Positions 1 through 22,240 of a stretch of DNA of 64,000 nucleotides are shown here, piece after piece (positions within the stretch are counted from its first letter, which is position 1; each line of letters begins with the position of its first letter). The notes under the pieces were generated by a model, which was given only the letters and a program-made list of their open reading frames with translations, searched no databases and was not told where the DNA came from. The position numbers and the translations under genes are program-made. The stretch is from the NCBI GenBank assembly GCA_030248065.1, contig JASAMV010007906.1, positions 1 to 64,000 of the forward strand, written 5' to 3'. The stretch is from Rhynchonema sp. JSB1_4. Taxonomy: Eukaryota; Nematoda; Chromadorea; Monhysterida; Xyalidae.

Positions 1-1420
1 TTTGGTGTGTGTGGATGTGTGGTGATCGGTGACATTTACACAGGAACCAATAATGCTGTACAGTAGATACATAAATTGGAGAACAGTCGACGGCATCACA
101 ACAAAATTGTTGCATTGTCGGTTATTATTTGCGGTTTACCACTGGTTTTCTAAAAAGTATTCCGGCTGGAAGTTAAGCCTATTAATGGATCAAGATGAGT
201 TAGGCCGAGTCGGCCGGAACTGAAAAACTGGGCCTTGAAAGTAACGGAATAGCTAAACCTAAAGCGGTGCAGACATTTGAAACAGTGTATAGGCGACCGG
301 TGAGCATCAACGTTCGTCTTTTTACGTATGCATATTATTGCGAGCTTGCTTCAAAATATGATCTCTTATTTTGCCGAAAATTTTCGTTTCTGTGCGTTTC
401 ATTCTGGGCTGCTTTTACGCCGCGTTTCCTCATTAGCACAAACAAAAGTGATAAAGTTTTACAGCTTTACGATTATTGCACGGGCACGCAAATAGTAAAG
501 ATGTAAAAGAAATAAGCCTTACTCCGCAGTTCGGACCAGGTCACAAAATCCAGAATACAGTTTATTAATAAAACGTTCATATAAATAAAGCGTGATTTCT
601 TTGCAGACCACAACCATCTGATTTTTTCAACGAAAAAGACTGAAAGCGGAAAGGAAATTCGTAAATATTAATCGACAACCCAGGCACGGACATCCACCAC
701 CATTTTTCTCTCCGTTTTTGTTTGTTCCCGTGAGTGGAACAATGCGCGTAGGCGGACTGGGACAGAATGTTTGTTGTTCCTCAATGACACAAAAGTTGAA
801 GAGCTTCAGATTTTTATTTTGCTCACTAATTTTTCCAAATAAACAAACTAACACTAGACAATGAAACATCACAGTTGCACAAGCATAAAAACAGCATGGG
901 TGTCATTCAGAAACTTGATGGAAGGCACTAAAATTCAGTGTTCAAAGCCATATACCCGTAATGACGTTCAGAACAATACAACACATTTTATGTGCGCACA
1001 ACCACAAGTCTCCTCAAAAAGCGAAGTGTAACACTAACTAGTGGCTTATCTGCGCCTAAGGTGTACCAGCTTCTTTACGGTGCACCACATTATTACACGC
1101 GGCTGTTAACCGAAAATGTGGGTTGGCGCGTGAAAATGGCAAGCGCAAATTACCGTAACCCACGAATTTTCAAAAGCTTGATTCTGCTATCATGCTAAGT
1201 CAATTCAACATTTATGAATACCATAGTTGTCAGAGCTGCAAACGACAGCAAACATCTGGGGGCTGAATGTTTCGCACAGAGTACGTAGCGGTGTGTGAAA
1301 CATCACATGACATCCTGTTGTTCCGAAAGTCAGAACCCGGTATGCCCGTTCGTGGATCAAATAATACACCCTTGGTTGTGTAGGTACAGTTCCGGGTGCA
1401 ATTCTAGGCTGAAAGTTGAA

Positions 1421-1500
1421 GTGCACGCGCGTGCACGCTACTTCCTAGTGCTAAAACATAGGCAGCGCACGCGCAAAACTTCGCGTGCACGCGCGTGCAC
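1421..1500. repeat. Pair of alternating purine-pyrimidine palindromes
   Basis: The perfect 16-bp palindrome GTGCACGCGCGTGCAC occurs at 1421-1436 and again at 1485-1500, with another CG/CA-rich stretch between. Alternating purine-pyrimidine runs of this kind can adopt Z-DNA, and the two copies could also pair. Function unknown. Confidence 0.7.
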
Positions 1501-2672
1501 GTCAGCTCAACCAACGTGTTAGCTTTTATTTAGTAGTGGTTCAGGTATAAACAGATTGTCTTCGATTAAAAGTAGAGACAGAAGCGGAACTGCTGAAGAG
1601 AAAATAACGTTTTGAATAATTGAGTATTACGGAGAGATTACTGCACAAAATGGCATGGATTCACAATCGTTCGAGACAAAATTTACACAATTGAGATTCT
1701 GTTCCTCCTAATATCATTTGACTAACGGAAGATAGTGTAACATTAAAACATATTTTACACCTGGCATGTAAACATTGTGGAATGTAATCCTGGAAAGATC
1801 AGTATTTTGTATTATGTTATACACCTAAATCATTGCTGATTCATTCCTAGATAAAAAGCCCTTGTTTACGTTGACTAGTTTAGCATGTCATGGTTAAAAA
1901 CAGACCAATGGCTTGAAATTTTTGTGCAAAAGTAGAACAGCCACTGAAATTTCAAGCCCAGTTCCGAGCCGTAAGGCGAAAAAACGCACACAAAACAACC
2001 AAAAACTACATACTCGTTGTGTAAAAGATCTGACACATAAGACAACGTGTCCAAAAACGGACAATTTACTAAAGGTGAAGTGCAAAAATCACACTCTGAA
2101 AAGCACACATTGGAGTGTAGAAAAAGGTGGTGGTGGGTTGAATGGTAATCAATAAGATGTAAAAAAACAGCACGCTTTCCGGAGACAAGTTACTAAGTAG
2201 CAGTAGCAAGAAATTAGGATTACATCGGTTGTGTAAGGTATTTATGTAAAGAAAGTAGAGAATTTGCGATCATACACGAACAACAAAAAACAACGAGAGG
2301 CTCTAGTGGTGGTTGTTGGAAAACAGGACCAAGTCTCAAAATACAAACGGCACATTTCTGTAATAGGGCACAGAACAAAACAAACACACAGTAATGCTAT
2401 TCAAGGAGAGACAAGGAATTATGCTCCTTTGCCATGATAAGTATCATAAAAATTAGAAGCAAATCAATTATACAGGACTTAAAAATATGTTTGCACAATT
2501 TTCAGGTTTTTGTAACAATTGTCCCCGGCATTTCAGGCAGCTGCAGGAAACGAACTCATGTGCGGCGCGCAACGTAGCCAGAGTAAACAATAACGAAAGT
2601 GTGAATAATCGACAAAAGTGTACTTAGTCCAGATACGCTGCTCGCAAGTTGTATGGGATGACCTCATCAGAC

Positions 2673-2742
2673 TGAAACACGGACTCGAAATTGCAACATT
2701 TGCTTTTAGCTATGACCAGTGTCGTGTTTGCAATTTCGAGTG
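2673..2742. repeat. Short inverted repeat (hairpin)
   Basis: ACTCGAAATTGCAA near 2682 is matched by its reverse complement TTGCAATTTCGAGT ending near 2742, around a loop of about 35 nt. The flanking CACG/CGTG also pair. It is probably the remnant of a small foldback element. Confidence 0.7.
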
Positions 2743-3429
2743 CCAAAAAGCACACTTCTGAAGGTAGACATCAGTTCAAAGCACAATTGTGTAAAACAAC
2801 AGTAGCATCTCAGCACGGATTAGCCAGGTTGCACCATTATCTTTCAATTCAAAGATAGACACACGTAGTGAGTGTTAATAAGGTCGCTCTGGGATTAGAT
2901 GAAATGCACACAGATATTGTGTAAATTTTACACTTCCGGTGTTATTTCGTTAAACTAATACAATACATGTGCGAACATTTCGACTGTTTTTGTTGTTTCG
3001 TTGACTGAATGACGGTACCCATTTCCCTAAACATACAATGCAAGAATACAACACATAGTTCGCGACTTCCCTTCAATGCAGCAAGTAAGGCACCATGTGG
3101 AAACGGAACGGACAAGAGTTAGACAAATACCATGATTCCGTGTAGTTTGTAAGTGCGCAATGATTTGCGCTAAATACTACTACAAACGAAAAGCATAGGT
3201 TGCTGAACAGTCGAGGTGTCTGAACTTGAACGTATTTGTAATAGAAAGCCAATGGACTGCGGAGACCAAGATCCTCGATTATCAAGCAACGGTGTGCTGA
3301 TAAAACAAACAAAAAAGTTTAACTTCAAGACACACATTTAGTTCTAGAGACACATGCAAGGCTCGCTCGCCCTTTGTATGGTTAAAAAGCAACAATGGTG
3401 AATAAATATTGTTAGGCCTTGGGAAACTT

Positions 3430-3619
3430 AAAGGGAAACCACGCCAACACGAGCCCGATTTCGGAGTTGCTGCAGCAGCAAAACGAAAAGAAAGAGAAAT
3501 CATCATGCACCACGTTGCATTCCACAACGTGTAACGTTTCCCAAATCAGCAGCCATGTATGAATGTTTCACTAGTCTAGCACCTCCGAAATTGGGCTCGT
3601 GTTGATGTAGTTTGCCTTT
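3430..3619. mobile_element. Small foldback element (MITE-like)
   Basis: Arms of about 37 bp, at 3430-3466 and 3583-3619, are near-perfect inverted repeats sharing ACACGAGCCC and TTTCGGAG. They enclose about 115 bp that contains one ATGTTTCA. It resembles a non-autonomous foldback transposon. I could not define a target-site duplication. Confidence 0.7.
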
Positions 3620-4546
3620 ACACAGTTGTTCGATGAAGATTTTCTTAAAAAAATAAAAATTCAGTTAGAAATATCTTAGCAAAATTTCGCGACTCTCACA
3701 CAAGGTCCGAATAAAGTCTGGTGGATTGCTTATTAGAAACGGCGGATAACTGGTCAACAGAAGGTGAGATGGGTACACCTCGCGGGTGTAACTTCTTCTT
3801 TTTCATTTTACGCTGTTGGGTGTTGTTGTTGTTGCAACTATTTTGCGAGAGAGTCGATGTGCTCGGCTGCTGGACAACTTGCAGCGACGTGCTACGCTTT
3901 ATTCTGCAATGCAAAGATGGGTTGTTGGACCTACACAACGAACTTCCCTGGTCAGATGTGTCCCATTTTAGAGGTTACAGAAAGCATTTGAGCCAGTTCA
4001 TCATGCTTGGTGATCGGATTGTATCTGCCTTGCTCAATAGTCGTTTTTGAAAATTAAGGATACTAAATTTACGCATGCCATTGCTGTCGACGAGCATAAA
4101 GTTGTCCAGAGGCATGGAAACAACATTACACAGGTCGAAATTAGCAGACAGCACACAGGTAAATTTATGCATCCTCAAATGCAAAAAGTAACGTGACCAA
4201 GACATACCCCACCACATCACGATACACCAAGTTTGCCACCGACTCAAATATTCTCCACTTCGGTTTACCAGAAAAACTGGACACCCGACCATCTTTTTCG
4301 GCATGTAGCCTGAAAAGCCCTTTTCACTGCTAGTTGATCATGGGTTACCAAAGGACAAGCCCAGCCGTTTGTATCATGCAAGCGCACACAACATAGCCAA
4401 ACGTAACCGTGCCTCAGCTCGGAACACTGCAAAATATCTGCACAATAAAAAAGCGACCGCCGTGAATATAACAGCAATTTTTCACAAGAAAAAAGGCACA
4501 AAAATGTCATACAATAATAGGACAAGGTCGGAAGTTTCTCTGCGTC

Positions 4547-4723
4547 TTACCCTTGATTGTTATTAGCGTCGTCTGGTCCCAGATGGGGGTAGCCCAGCCT
4601 TGACAGAATTCTAGAGCCACTCTTCTTTATGGCCGACAGTCCGTACGCAAGCATTGCTGCCGGATCCGGGTCACTTTCGGACTCCCCTCCGTCGTCGGAT
4701 GCGGAATTTTGCCAGGGCAGCTG
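4547..4723 (-). CDS. Candidate alternative 3'-terminal exon of the kinesin light chain gene
   Basis: An open, GC-richer frame of 58 codons follows a good acceptor (CTGCAG, cut at 4724/4723) in phase 0, so it could be joined to exon 14 of the kinesin light chain gene just as exon 15 can. It encodes an acidic run (SASDDGGESESDPDPAA) followed by a basic amphipathic stretch (LSAIKKSGSRILSRLGY), then a TAA stop at 4547-4549. A second reading is possible: GTAAGA overlapping the stop is a good donor, so the exon might continue elsewhere. Kinesin light chains are known for alternative C-termini that select cargo, which fits. The link to the gene is inferred from phase, strand and position only; it could instead belong to an unrelated gene. 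Confidence 0.45.
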   Translation of the reverse strand, partial: QLPWQNSASDDGGESESDPDPAAMLAYGLSAIKKSGSRILSRLGYPHLGPDDANNNQG

Positions 4724-6118
4724 CTGCAGACGATGATGTTTCACAGCAGTGGTGGAGCCCTAATGAAGGAAAGAAGAAACACTAGCACACAAAGGCCCAG
4801 ATAGCGATAATAACACACAGGAACCACCCGGCCGGAGCTAAAAATACACTCCACCCTCTATTAAGGCCGGGGGTGGGTGGAGGCCGGCATTTTTTGGTCA
4901 CTCACTGCGACGAACACGCACAAGAGGATGTGGTTAGGAGAATAGCAAGGTACACTGGATACCAAAATAGCGTTCAAAAACATTCAGCATTGAGCACGGT
5001 TGCACCATAGAGGGTAGAGTGTATTCTGTGGAGCACGGAAATTTATGGACCAGACTCAGCCAAGCCCGAGACAAGCACTTTGAGCGCGTCTGCCCGATAT
5101 CTGCAGAGAAGTAAGGGTTCAAAATTTCAAGCGCGGATAGAAATCTTCACGAACAGCATCCACGTTGCTGGGCGAGTTAACCATACCGTGATCTTGAGGC
5201 TCAAAGTTGAACTCTTTAGATTTTTTTCCATGAACAGGTCTTCCTGGCTGGAGCCTGAGCCTAGGCCTGAAACTAAGCCTAAGCCCACCAGAGAAAAAAC
5301 GGACGTGGAGGCTGTATGGGAAAATTTCTATCTCACAATCAAAATTCTGCTGAAGTGAAGACTCGATTTCCGTGTCAAACGAATACAGCTCACGCACAGC
5401 TAAAACGTTACTCCAACAGTCAGCAAGGATTACTGAGAAAGCATATTCAGACAAGCTTTATGAAACCAGAAAGCCACTCTGTTTAGCAAAATTTGCAAGC
5501 TCGCAACCATTTTGCTGATTTGTAACAATCGAGAGTAGTTTATCTGAATTTACCAATTTTATGTGCATTTGTTTTCTGTGCCAGATAGCGTGCAACACAC
5601 TTTCAGGATCACAAAGATATGCAAGTTTCAGTACAATAAATTGTGCCCAGTGCGTCTGATATAAATATATGAAATACGAAAGATGATCTTTCAAGCAGAC
5701 AGCTATCTAGAAGTATCACATAACAACATGAAGAAGGCCAAATTACATGAAGACACCGTAACACAAGAGCAGCGCATGCGAACAACATAAATCATGATAC
5801 AACTGCTATGAAAATTATGAAAAGTTACTCAGGTAACATTCGTTTCGGAAATCTTTAGCGTGATGGTATGACCTCGGTTTATTAAAAATATTTATCTTAC
5901 GAAAACAAAAGAAAAACAACAGAGAAACAATCCTCATTCAATTACACAAATCACGAACACGAGATACGACACTGAAAGCTTTGATGATATATAAATAAAA
6001 ACACAGGGCTGATAAATAAAAAATCGTGTCACAAAACGATGAAACAAAAGATCACCACAACATCCAAACAATCACTACATCTGCATTGCACCGTGACAAG
6101 GCCTATGCCTCCGATCAC

Positions 6119-15693
<9,575 letters not shown>

Positions 15694-15718
15694 CTGCCCG
15701 ATCGATTCGATCTTCTGG

Positions 15719-15724
15719 CTGCAA
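15719..15724 (-). promoter_or_regulatory. Putative spliced-leader (trans-splice) acceptor or 5' UTR intron acceptor of the kinesin light chain gene
   Basis: TTGCAG on the minus strand ends at 15719, so the mature 5' end would lie 25 nt upstream of ATG 15693. Either an upstream non-coding exon or a spliced leader could be joined here. The spacing matches the sites before two other genes in the window. Confidence 0.55.
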
Positions 15725-16138
15725 TAATTGTTGTAGAATTTGAAACATTTGATTGTAATTGCAATTATTCCGAAGTTGACACAGTTTACACGTTTTGACA
15801 AATTCCCGGATTGAAACTGTGGGAAGAACGAGAGCGGACAGCGGGGCGCGGACAAAACAGTTGGCAAGATGCAAGAACAGTGTTTTTTCGACAATAATAA
15901 GATTTTCATGTAAATACATTTTTTCGAAAAAATTGACACTGGTCTGGTGGCTCTGGCGTTCCAAGATACATGCTTTAAAGACCGCTGTTTTGTCCGCCCC
16001 AACCAACAGAGAGGAAAACTGCATCAACTATTATCCCAATAAGAATATGATCATACATAAGATGATATAATGATATAATCACTGGTGCTTGCGCATGAAA
16101 AAACAAATATTAAGCAGAACGAGCCTGAATTTTGCCTC

Positions 16139-16536
16139 AGGAGGTGCCAAGTATATAGTTGCAAATATATTTACCGGAAAAATATATTTACTAAAAAACC
16201 GTTTTTTCCGATATTTTTCCAGGCCAAAAGTTGGTCGCCTGCTAAAATGGGGTACATTTGGGCAAAATGTGGTCTAAAATTGCTTCGTGACGAAAAGTCA
16301 TGCTAGATAAGTCGACCAGAGACACAAAAAATGGTGTTTTCGGAGGATTTGAGAAACTGACCTCGCGACTGTGCAAGTTTTTTTTGGAAAATTTGGAAAT
16401 TTTTCCGAAAATTTCCGATATTTTTCCAGTGCCCGGAAAAACATCGGCTCGTTATTTTGGCCTCTGGAAAAAAAACGGTTTTTTTTCGTTTTTTTCAGGA
16501 AAAAACGGTTTTTTCCACTTGCAACTATAGTGCCTG
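16139..16536. mobile_element. Foldback element rich in AAAAAACGGTTTTTT palindromes
   Basis: GGTGCCAAGTATATAGTTGC near 16142 is matched by GCAACTATAGTGCC ending near 16535. Further inward, AAAAACCGTTTTTTCC is mirrored by GGAAAAAACGGTTTTTT. Related tracts occur near 21700-21830 and 22430-22510. Confidence 0.6.
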
Positions 16537-16711
16537 GCAAAAATGTACAGCGCTCACAACAATTTTGCACCAATGCAACATGGGTCGCCCAAAACTCCGA
16601 TCCGGAACATTAGGTCACTTCCGCTGGCACTCGTAAAACCCACGCATCGCCTCACTCAATAACTGCCAAAACACTTATTGGATTCCCAGTCTGCTAGCCT
16701 GTTCTGGACAG

Positions 16712-17100
16712 CAGTGTAGTTCCTGGTCCGGCGCGGCGGTTAGTGTACCTACCCCTTTTTTCCGTGCGGCGGTTAGTGTACCTCCCTGGGGGGGAAGGGA
16801 GGGGAGACCCAAATTCAGGAAAAAGTCACTTTTTGAGGTAGAAAATTTGACCGATTTTTGGCCCTTTTTGGAAAAAATTCTCCATAAAAAGGGTATTTTG
16901 GCGACTTTTGACAACATCGACCTAAAAATCACCCATTTTAGGTCTAAAAATGCCCATTTTAGGCCTAAAATTGCCTATTTTAGGCAAAAATTGAGGCGGT
17001 TAGTGTACCTGACGCGGCGGTTAGTGTACTAGTGTACCTTGGTCGCGGCGGTTAGTGTACCTTAGGGGGGGACCCCGCCTCCCCCCCAGGAACTACACTG
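16712..17100. mobile_element. hAT-type MITE, family B, with perfect 8-bp target duplication
   Basis: The termini are CAGTGTAGTTCCTGG and its exact complement. CTGGACAG is duplicated at 16704-16711 and 17101-17108. The iteron GGCGGTTAGTGTACC is present at least five times, in the same orientation left and right of the core. The core (about 16860-16997) is a regular alternation of TTTT and AAAA tracts at 9-11 bp spacing. Related copies lie at about 38187-38490 and 38499-38857. Confidence 0.92.
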
Positions 17101-17299
17101 CTGGACAGAGGACTGAGGACGAGACCCTTAATAAACGTAACCGGATCAGATACTTTGACGAAGTGTCCCCGTTGGCTTCTCACTTCAAATATTTAGAGTG
17201 GAGAAGTGCAAATTGCTCCTTGGGTAGGTGCGGCAAAAGTGAGGCGGGGGCTAAAATGTTTCCGCTCAAACTACGGGATGCAACGGGCAACTGAATAAA

Positions 17300-17646
17300 A
17301 TATGATGCGAATAGCTCTCACAAGATGAGAAGATTCTTATGCCTCAAGGCAAACGGTAGCCCGCCAAATACGGAGACTGTGTCAAGCAGGCAGCAATAGC
17401 GCTGAGTGCCAGGAAGGCACACATAACATCACCACATCACAACATGATTGCACGCCAGGCCATGTGTGCTTATTATATCTATTGGTTATGGTTATGCTTC
17501 GCGGTGGTCCCGCCAGGTTTTCTTGGATACAGCAATAAGTGGTCCATGATCGTCACCCAACAGTCAACGGGTACCCGTCACTCGTCAATGCGTGCTTGTA
17601 CGACCGCGGCGACCGATGTATACCACGAGGGCACGGACGCGTGGTG
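17300..17646 (+). repeat. Dispersed segment R (second copy inverted at about 47532-47878)
   Basis: About 345 bp, from GATGCGAATAGCTCTCACAA to GAGGGCACG, recurs almost unchanged on the opposite strand inside the composite element at 46747-48058. It carries an open frame with a hydrophobic start (YYIYWLWLCFAVV), which I cannot assign. It has no obvious inverted termini and could be a captured genomic fragment or part of a longer element. Confidence 0.75.
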
Positions 17647-20204
17647 CGCATGCTTTTCATTACATGTCATCCACTGGCTGCGCGTGTGCACACTGTACGG
17701 TGGTGCGACCAGCAGAGCAAGCGCTCTTAGTGGCTGTCTGGCCCGTGGTCTATTCTAGTCGTACGGTTTGGGCCGTGAACGAACGTGGAAACTCTGCGAA
17801 ATATTGATCGAAAACAAGTGCCTCCATGCGTGTACTATGCTATCCTACCCCTGCTTGACGACTAGGGTCAAATATTTCGGAGAAATACACTTGCGCTAAA
17901 ACTCAGCTGCAGGTAATTAACATTTCTTGGCACTAAATTCGTCAGATTTCATACAATTTTTGAAGACTTCTGGAGGCCGTACGCAATCCAGTAAAGCGGG
18001 TAAGTAGACAGCGAAAAACAGTGTAGCCCTGGAAAAGCAAGCAAATATGACGGCTGGACCAGGAACATCATGCACTATATGCCAACGTAATGTATGTGTC
18101 ACAGGTTTTACCTAGAAAGTCTGTTGTTAGCAACGGCGGATGCAGTAGCCGTGAACAAACAAACTATATGAATACGTTGGCTTAATCGCTGTTTTGTTAC
18201 AAATTGGTGTCGGTGGTTGTGTTGTGAGCAGAAGAGACAGTTTGGGGACCCCACGCGATTTTGGGACAACAAACACACTCACACATGTGAATGACCAAGG
18301 GAATACACAACAACGCAAAATATAAAAATACAAAGGTATGCACAGACGGACAGAGCCAACATCTGACCGCGCATCCAATGCAAAGAATGTAGCAGATGTC
18401 AACGCCATAAACAGATGCAAATCCCAGCACATAACCGACATGAGCACACGCAACGCAGAGCACATCATGACGAGCAAGAACTGCAGGTGCACAATGTTGT
18501 GGTGAAGACAACAAAGACTGACGTATACCACGTGATTTTCATGGTCATACGAAGAGCAGCAGAAAATAATTTACTGGTTGTCGTCGCAGTGCGGCACGTT
18601 TTCAATTGCAAATGCCGCTCGGGAGGCTGCGGGCAAGAAAAATCGCAATCATGAAACCGAACTTACATTCGATACTTCTCAAGGGTCGACATAATTAACT
18701 TGGTTCGTTGTCTGCGTGCTGCCGACCTGACCAACTATGATTGCAGTTGCATCGAGTCATTTACAAAAAGCTGCGATTTTCCATCTCACGTTATATTAGC
18801 ATTTATGGTGGACCAACGCCCCAACACGTTTTTCGCTCACTGAAGCAGCCTTTCACATGTTGCCGACTTACATTCCTCCACTTATGTATCTGAAACGTAA
18901 ACTATAGATTAGACCAGCCATACGCAACAATGACAGCTAATAATACAGAATGTTGAACATCACATATTCAGTAACAACGAACGACCCGCATACATACTCG
19001 ACTACTTGCGCCGAGCACCACCGGTATAAATAAACTTGTTGAAAAGAAAGTTTCTTTTTGTGGGTTCGAAGTTTGCAAACGTTGCCGCGCCAGATCAAAA
19101 TCAATCGAGAGAAAATACGCTCGTTAGGAGCACAAGAGGAGCGAAACTCGGCGTGACACTGACCAAACCAATGCGAACTCGTTCCAAAACAACTCTAATG
19201 CTCAAGACTCGGTGTCTAACCGAACTGGACGACTTGACAAAGTTGGTCTGTTGGTGGGGACACATTATCGAGTTGGTCTATTCAACACGCCAAAAGCGCC
19301 TAACAAGCAAGGAAGGGAACCAACACGAAAACCACGATTGATTTTCGGGTGCGGGCGCGCGCTCACTCAGTGGAAAACAACAAGTGACAAAACACGGTAC
19401 GCGACGAAGATAGAAACCGTACATTTGCATGGTCGTTGACACTCATCATCGAATAGCTACACAACGATCAGATGTACAAGGCAGTTAAGCGGTACTAAAA
19501 CTACCAGAAATCTATATAACTAGCCTGCAAAACAACCAACAGACACTTAAGAATGGATCCAAGTTCCATGCCCACTTTTGTGTCAACTGGTTCTGATAGT
19601 AAGTAACTAACTAGGTAACTACCCACTCTGTTAGCAGTTGGTTTGCTCGCTCCAGTGGCCGCTTCAGCACAATTGCTTGCCATCTATGTATGGTCGCCTT
19701 CAATGAATCAAAGCAGCCTGCCCACGCACATGCTTGGCTCGAACTCGAACTTTATGTATCTTACTGTCGCGCGCACACACAGCAACTTTCCACTTGTGGG
19801 GGGCACTCATCAAACACAGCGGAAGCGGAACCAAACTTCGCTTTGGTACCCAAAAAAGCTAGCCTAGAAAGCAGTCACGAACAGTGTTACCGGTCCTGGC
19901 TACGAAACGTTTTAACTGTGCGATAATTCGAAACGTGTTATTACAGCGATTCTTAAGCGGCAGAGCGTAATCGCCGCGAACAAACAGTGGCGCTAAGAAA
20001 GCGCACATGTTACCAAAGCTACGCACGGACGGCAATTAACGATTCGTTTCTACTGCTCTGACTGTAAGTTGACTTTAGAAAGAGCGGGCATACCGATACC
20101 GAACGTAAGACAAATTGGAGACCGGACAAAAACTAAAGTGTGCACCAAACGTTGATAGCCAGAAAAACAAAACTGCAATTGGTGGAACAAACGAGTGTAG
20201 ACAA

Positions 20205-20610
20205 CAGTGGTGTCGTTGGGGGGGGGGTACCCCCCCTGGTATGGGGTGTGGGAAATCGGCCGGGGGTATGGGGTATGGGAAATTTTTCACTTTTGGAACA
20301 AGCACCCCTAAGAAATGACTTTTTGACCCCGAGAAGTACCAAAATTGGCCATTTTTCGTCCAAAAATGTCAAAAATCGCTTACTACCGCAACAAAACTCT
20401 GTTTTAAGCACTTTTTAGACCAATTTTGGCACTTAGAAGATTTTTTGGGTCATTTTTTTCAAAACCCCCACCCTCGGGTATGGGAAATTTTTGAGTTTTT
20501 GGAAACCCCCCCTGGTATGGGAAATTTTTGATTTTTGGGGGTATGTATGGGAAATTTCCCGAAAATTGGGCTGGGTATGGGAAAATTTCGATTTCTCAAC
20601 GACACCACTG
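20205..20610. mobile_element. hAT-type MITE, family C, with perfect 8-bp target duplication
   Basis: The terminal inverted repeats are CAGTGGTGTCGTTG and CAACGACACCACTG. GTAGACAA is duplicated at 20197-20204 and 20611-20618. Iterons of the type GGTATGGGAAATTTTT run in the same orientation on both sides, with G/C homopolymer runs. The core includes a conserved block (ACTTTTTAGACCAATTTT). Related truncated copies lie at about 24580-25185 (interrupted by another element) and 44570-44895. Confidence 0.92.
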
Positions 20611-21764
20611 GTAGACAACCCTGGCTGGTCATAATTATCTTACTGCGCGAACACACATTTTATCGACTCTGCCCAAGAGTACTCGCTTGACTGGGTCAGT
20701 TACGTCACAAAAGACACATTGGCCTGAAGGTCTCGGTTCTTTAGTTCAGGTAAAGAATCTAATTTCGCCCACATAATACATTCAAGAAAAAATGCATAGC
20801 TGACTTCACAACGACCGCATTCCGTCTAAAAGAATGGCAATTCGATAGAACTAGTATACAGAAAGGCAAGAATAGTAATAAAATGAAACCGGGCAGATGC
20901 TAGAGGAAAGAAGCAAGGCAGGCAAGTGAGCGGCTTTGAAGCGAGTCACAAGGGAATTAATGGCGCACAGCAGCCCTACAACAAGACAACCGCACCGCAT
21001 TGTGTATGAATGCACGTACACATTCAGCTAGCAAACAGTAGCTTGTTGTTTCTGTTCGCCATGGCGTGCATGCGCTGCTTCTTTGGGTCCTTCTGCTTTC
21101 TTGTATTCTGGCTGGATCATATTGCGTGTCCTCATCGCCCGAGCAAACGAACATACATGCACCGTACTTTATATAAACATACAAACTCTATTCGTCAGGT
21201 ACACAAACATACATATGTACCGTTTTGAAAGGGGCCATAGAAGGCAGGGCATGTATCAAACTGGAACCTAGATTAGATCCAACAGGAAAGTTCAGACGTC
21301 GCCGGATTGCGCGAGACCGAGACGTCTAAGCACTCACACAGCTCGTTGTGGCCGTGCCCTCAAAACCAGTACTCAACACAAAGCGAACAGCAACGGAGCA
21401 AAGTGTCCAATATTTCATTGGTGGATGTTGACAAGAGCGTCCGTGCACATCAACATTGACGACTTCTACGCGCTCATCAAAAAGCGAATGCGTGGAGTTA
21501 TCAACGCAAAAGACATGTGATTTCTCGTCAAATTAATCATTAATGGCTGGCCAAAGCGAAGGAAAGCAAAGTCGTCGCTTCACAAATTGCAGGTCGGCAT
21601 CTATCTGCCTTCCTTGCTCTTCCTCACGTGATGACATACGTGACCAACAAGCAGATTGCGCGCAAATGAGAAACACATACGCTTAAAGTACCGTTCTTCG
21701 TTGAAAAAAAAAACGGTCTTTTTTCAAATAAAACTTTTTTTTCAAATACTTTTCCAGTACTTAA

Positions 21765-22240
21765 ACCGGGCCCGCCGCTATTGTTTTTTGAATTTTGGAC
21801 CTCGGTTTTTTTTTTATTTTAATCGTTAGTTGGCACTGGGATGAAGAACATTAACCTTCAATAACTTCACCAAACTAATGTTTAGCCATCGAAATCGATC
21901 CACCGAGATGGCCGTTCGGGAACAAATCACCCCAATATTGACGCACCATCTGTGCGTGGAAATCAGGATTTCCAAAGGAAAATTGAAATCACTGAGGTGT
22001 GGTATAGGCTGCGCGTTGCGGTAGGTTGACAAAACCTTTGTCATTCACAAAAGATCTAATCTTTCACCGGGCCACCGTAACCCACCGCCTATATCACGCT
22101 CCAGTGATTTTGAATTTCGGTGGGTAATCGCCACTTTGGTGAAGTTCGTCAAAACTGATGTTCTTGATCTCGATGCCAACTAACGATATAAGTGAAATAA
22201 CCGAGGTCGAAAACCAAAAAACAATAGCGGCGGGGCCGCT
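21765..22240. mobile_element. Nested inverted repeat without coding content
   Basis: CCGCCGCTATTGTTTTTTG near 21772 pairs with CAAAAAACAATAGCGGCGG near 22212. Inside it, GAACATTAACCTTC...AACTTCACCAAA near 21847 pairs with TTTGGTGAAGTT...GATGTTCTT near 22135. The outer ends continue into AAAAAACG/CGTTTTTT tracts. Confidence 0.6.

Larger units (their letters stand above)
1..4546. other. Intergenic or distal flank without a recognisable gene
   Basis: No open frame here has a recognisable domain, a plausible run of splice-compatible exons or protein-like composition. The frames are short and full of Cys/Phe/Ser from AT-rich DNA. What can be seen are three inverted-repeat features (listed separately) and scattered copies of the octamer ATGTTTCA near 862, 1296 and 3563. 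It may carry the distal 3' part of the kinesin light chain transcription unit, which runs leftward into it. Confidence 0.6.
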
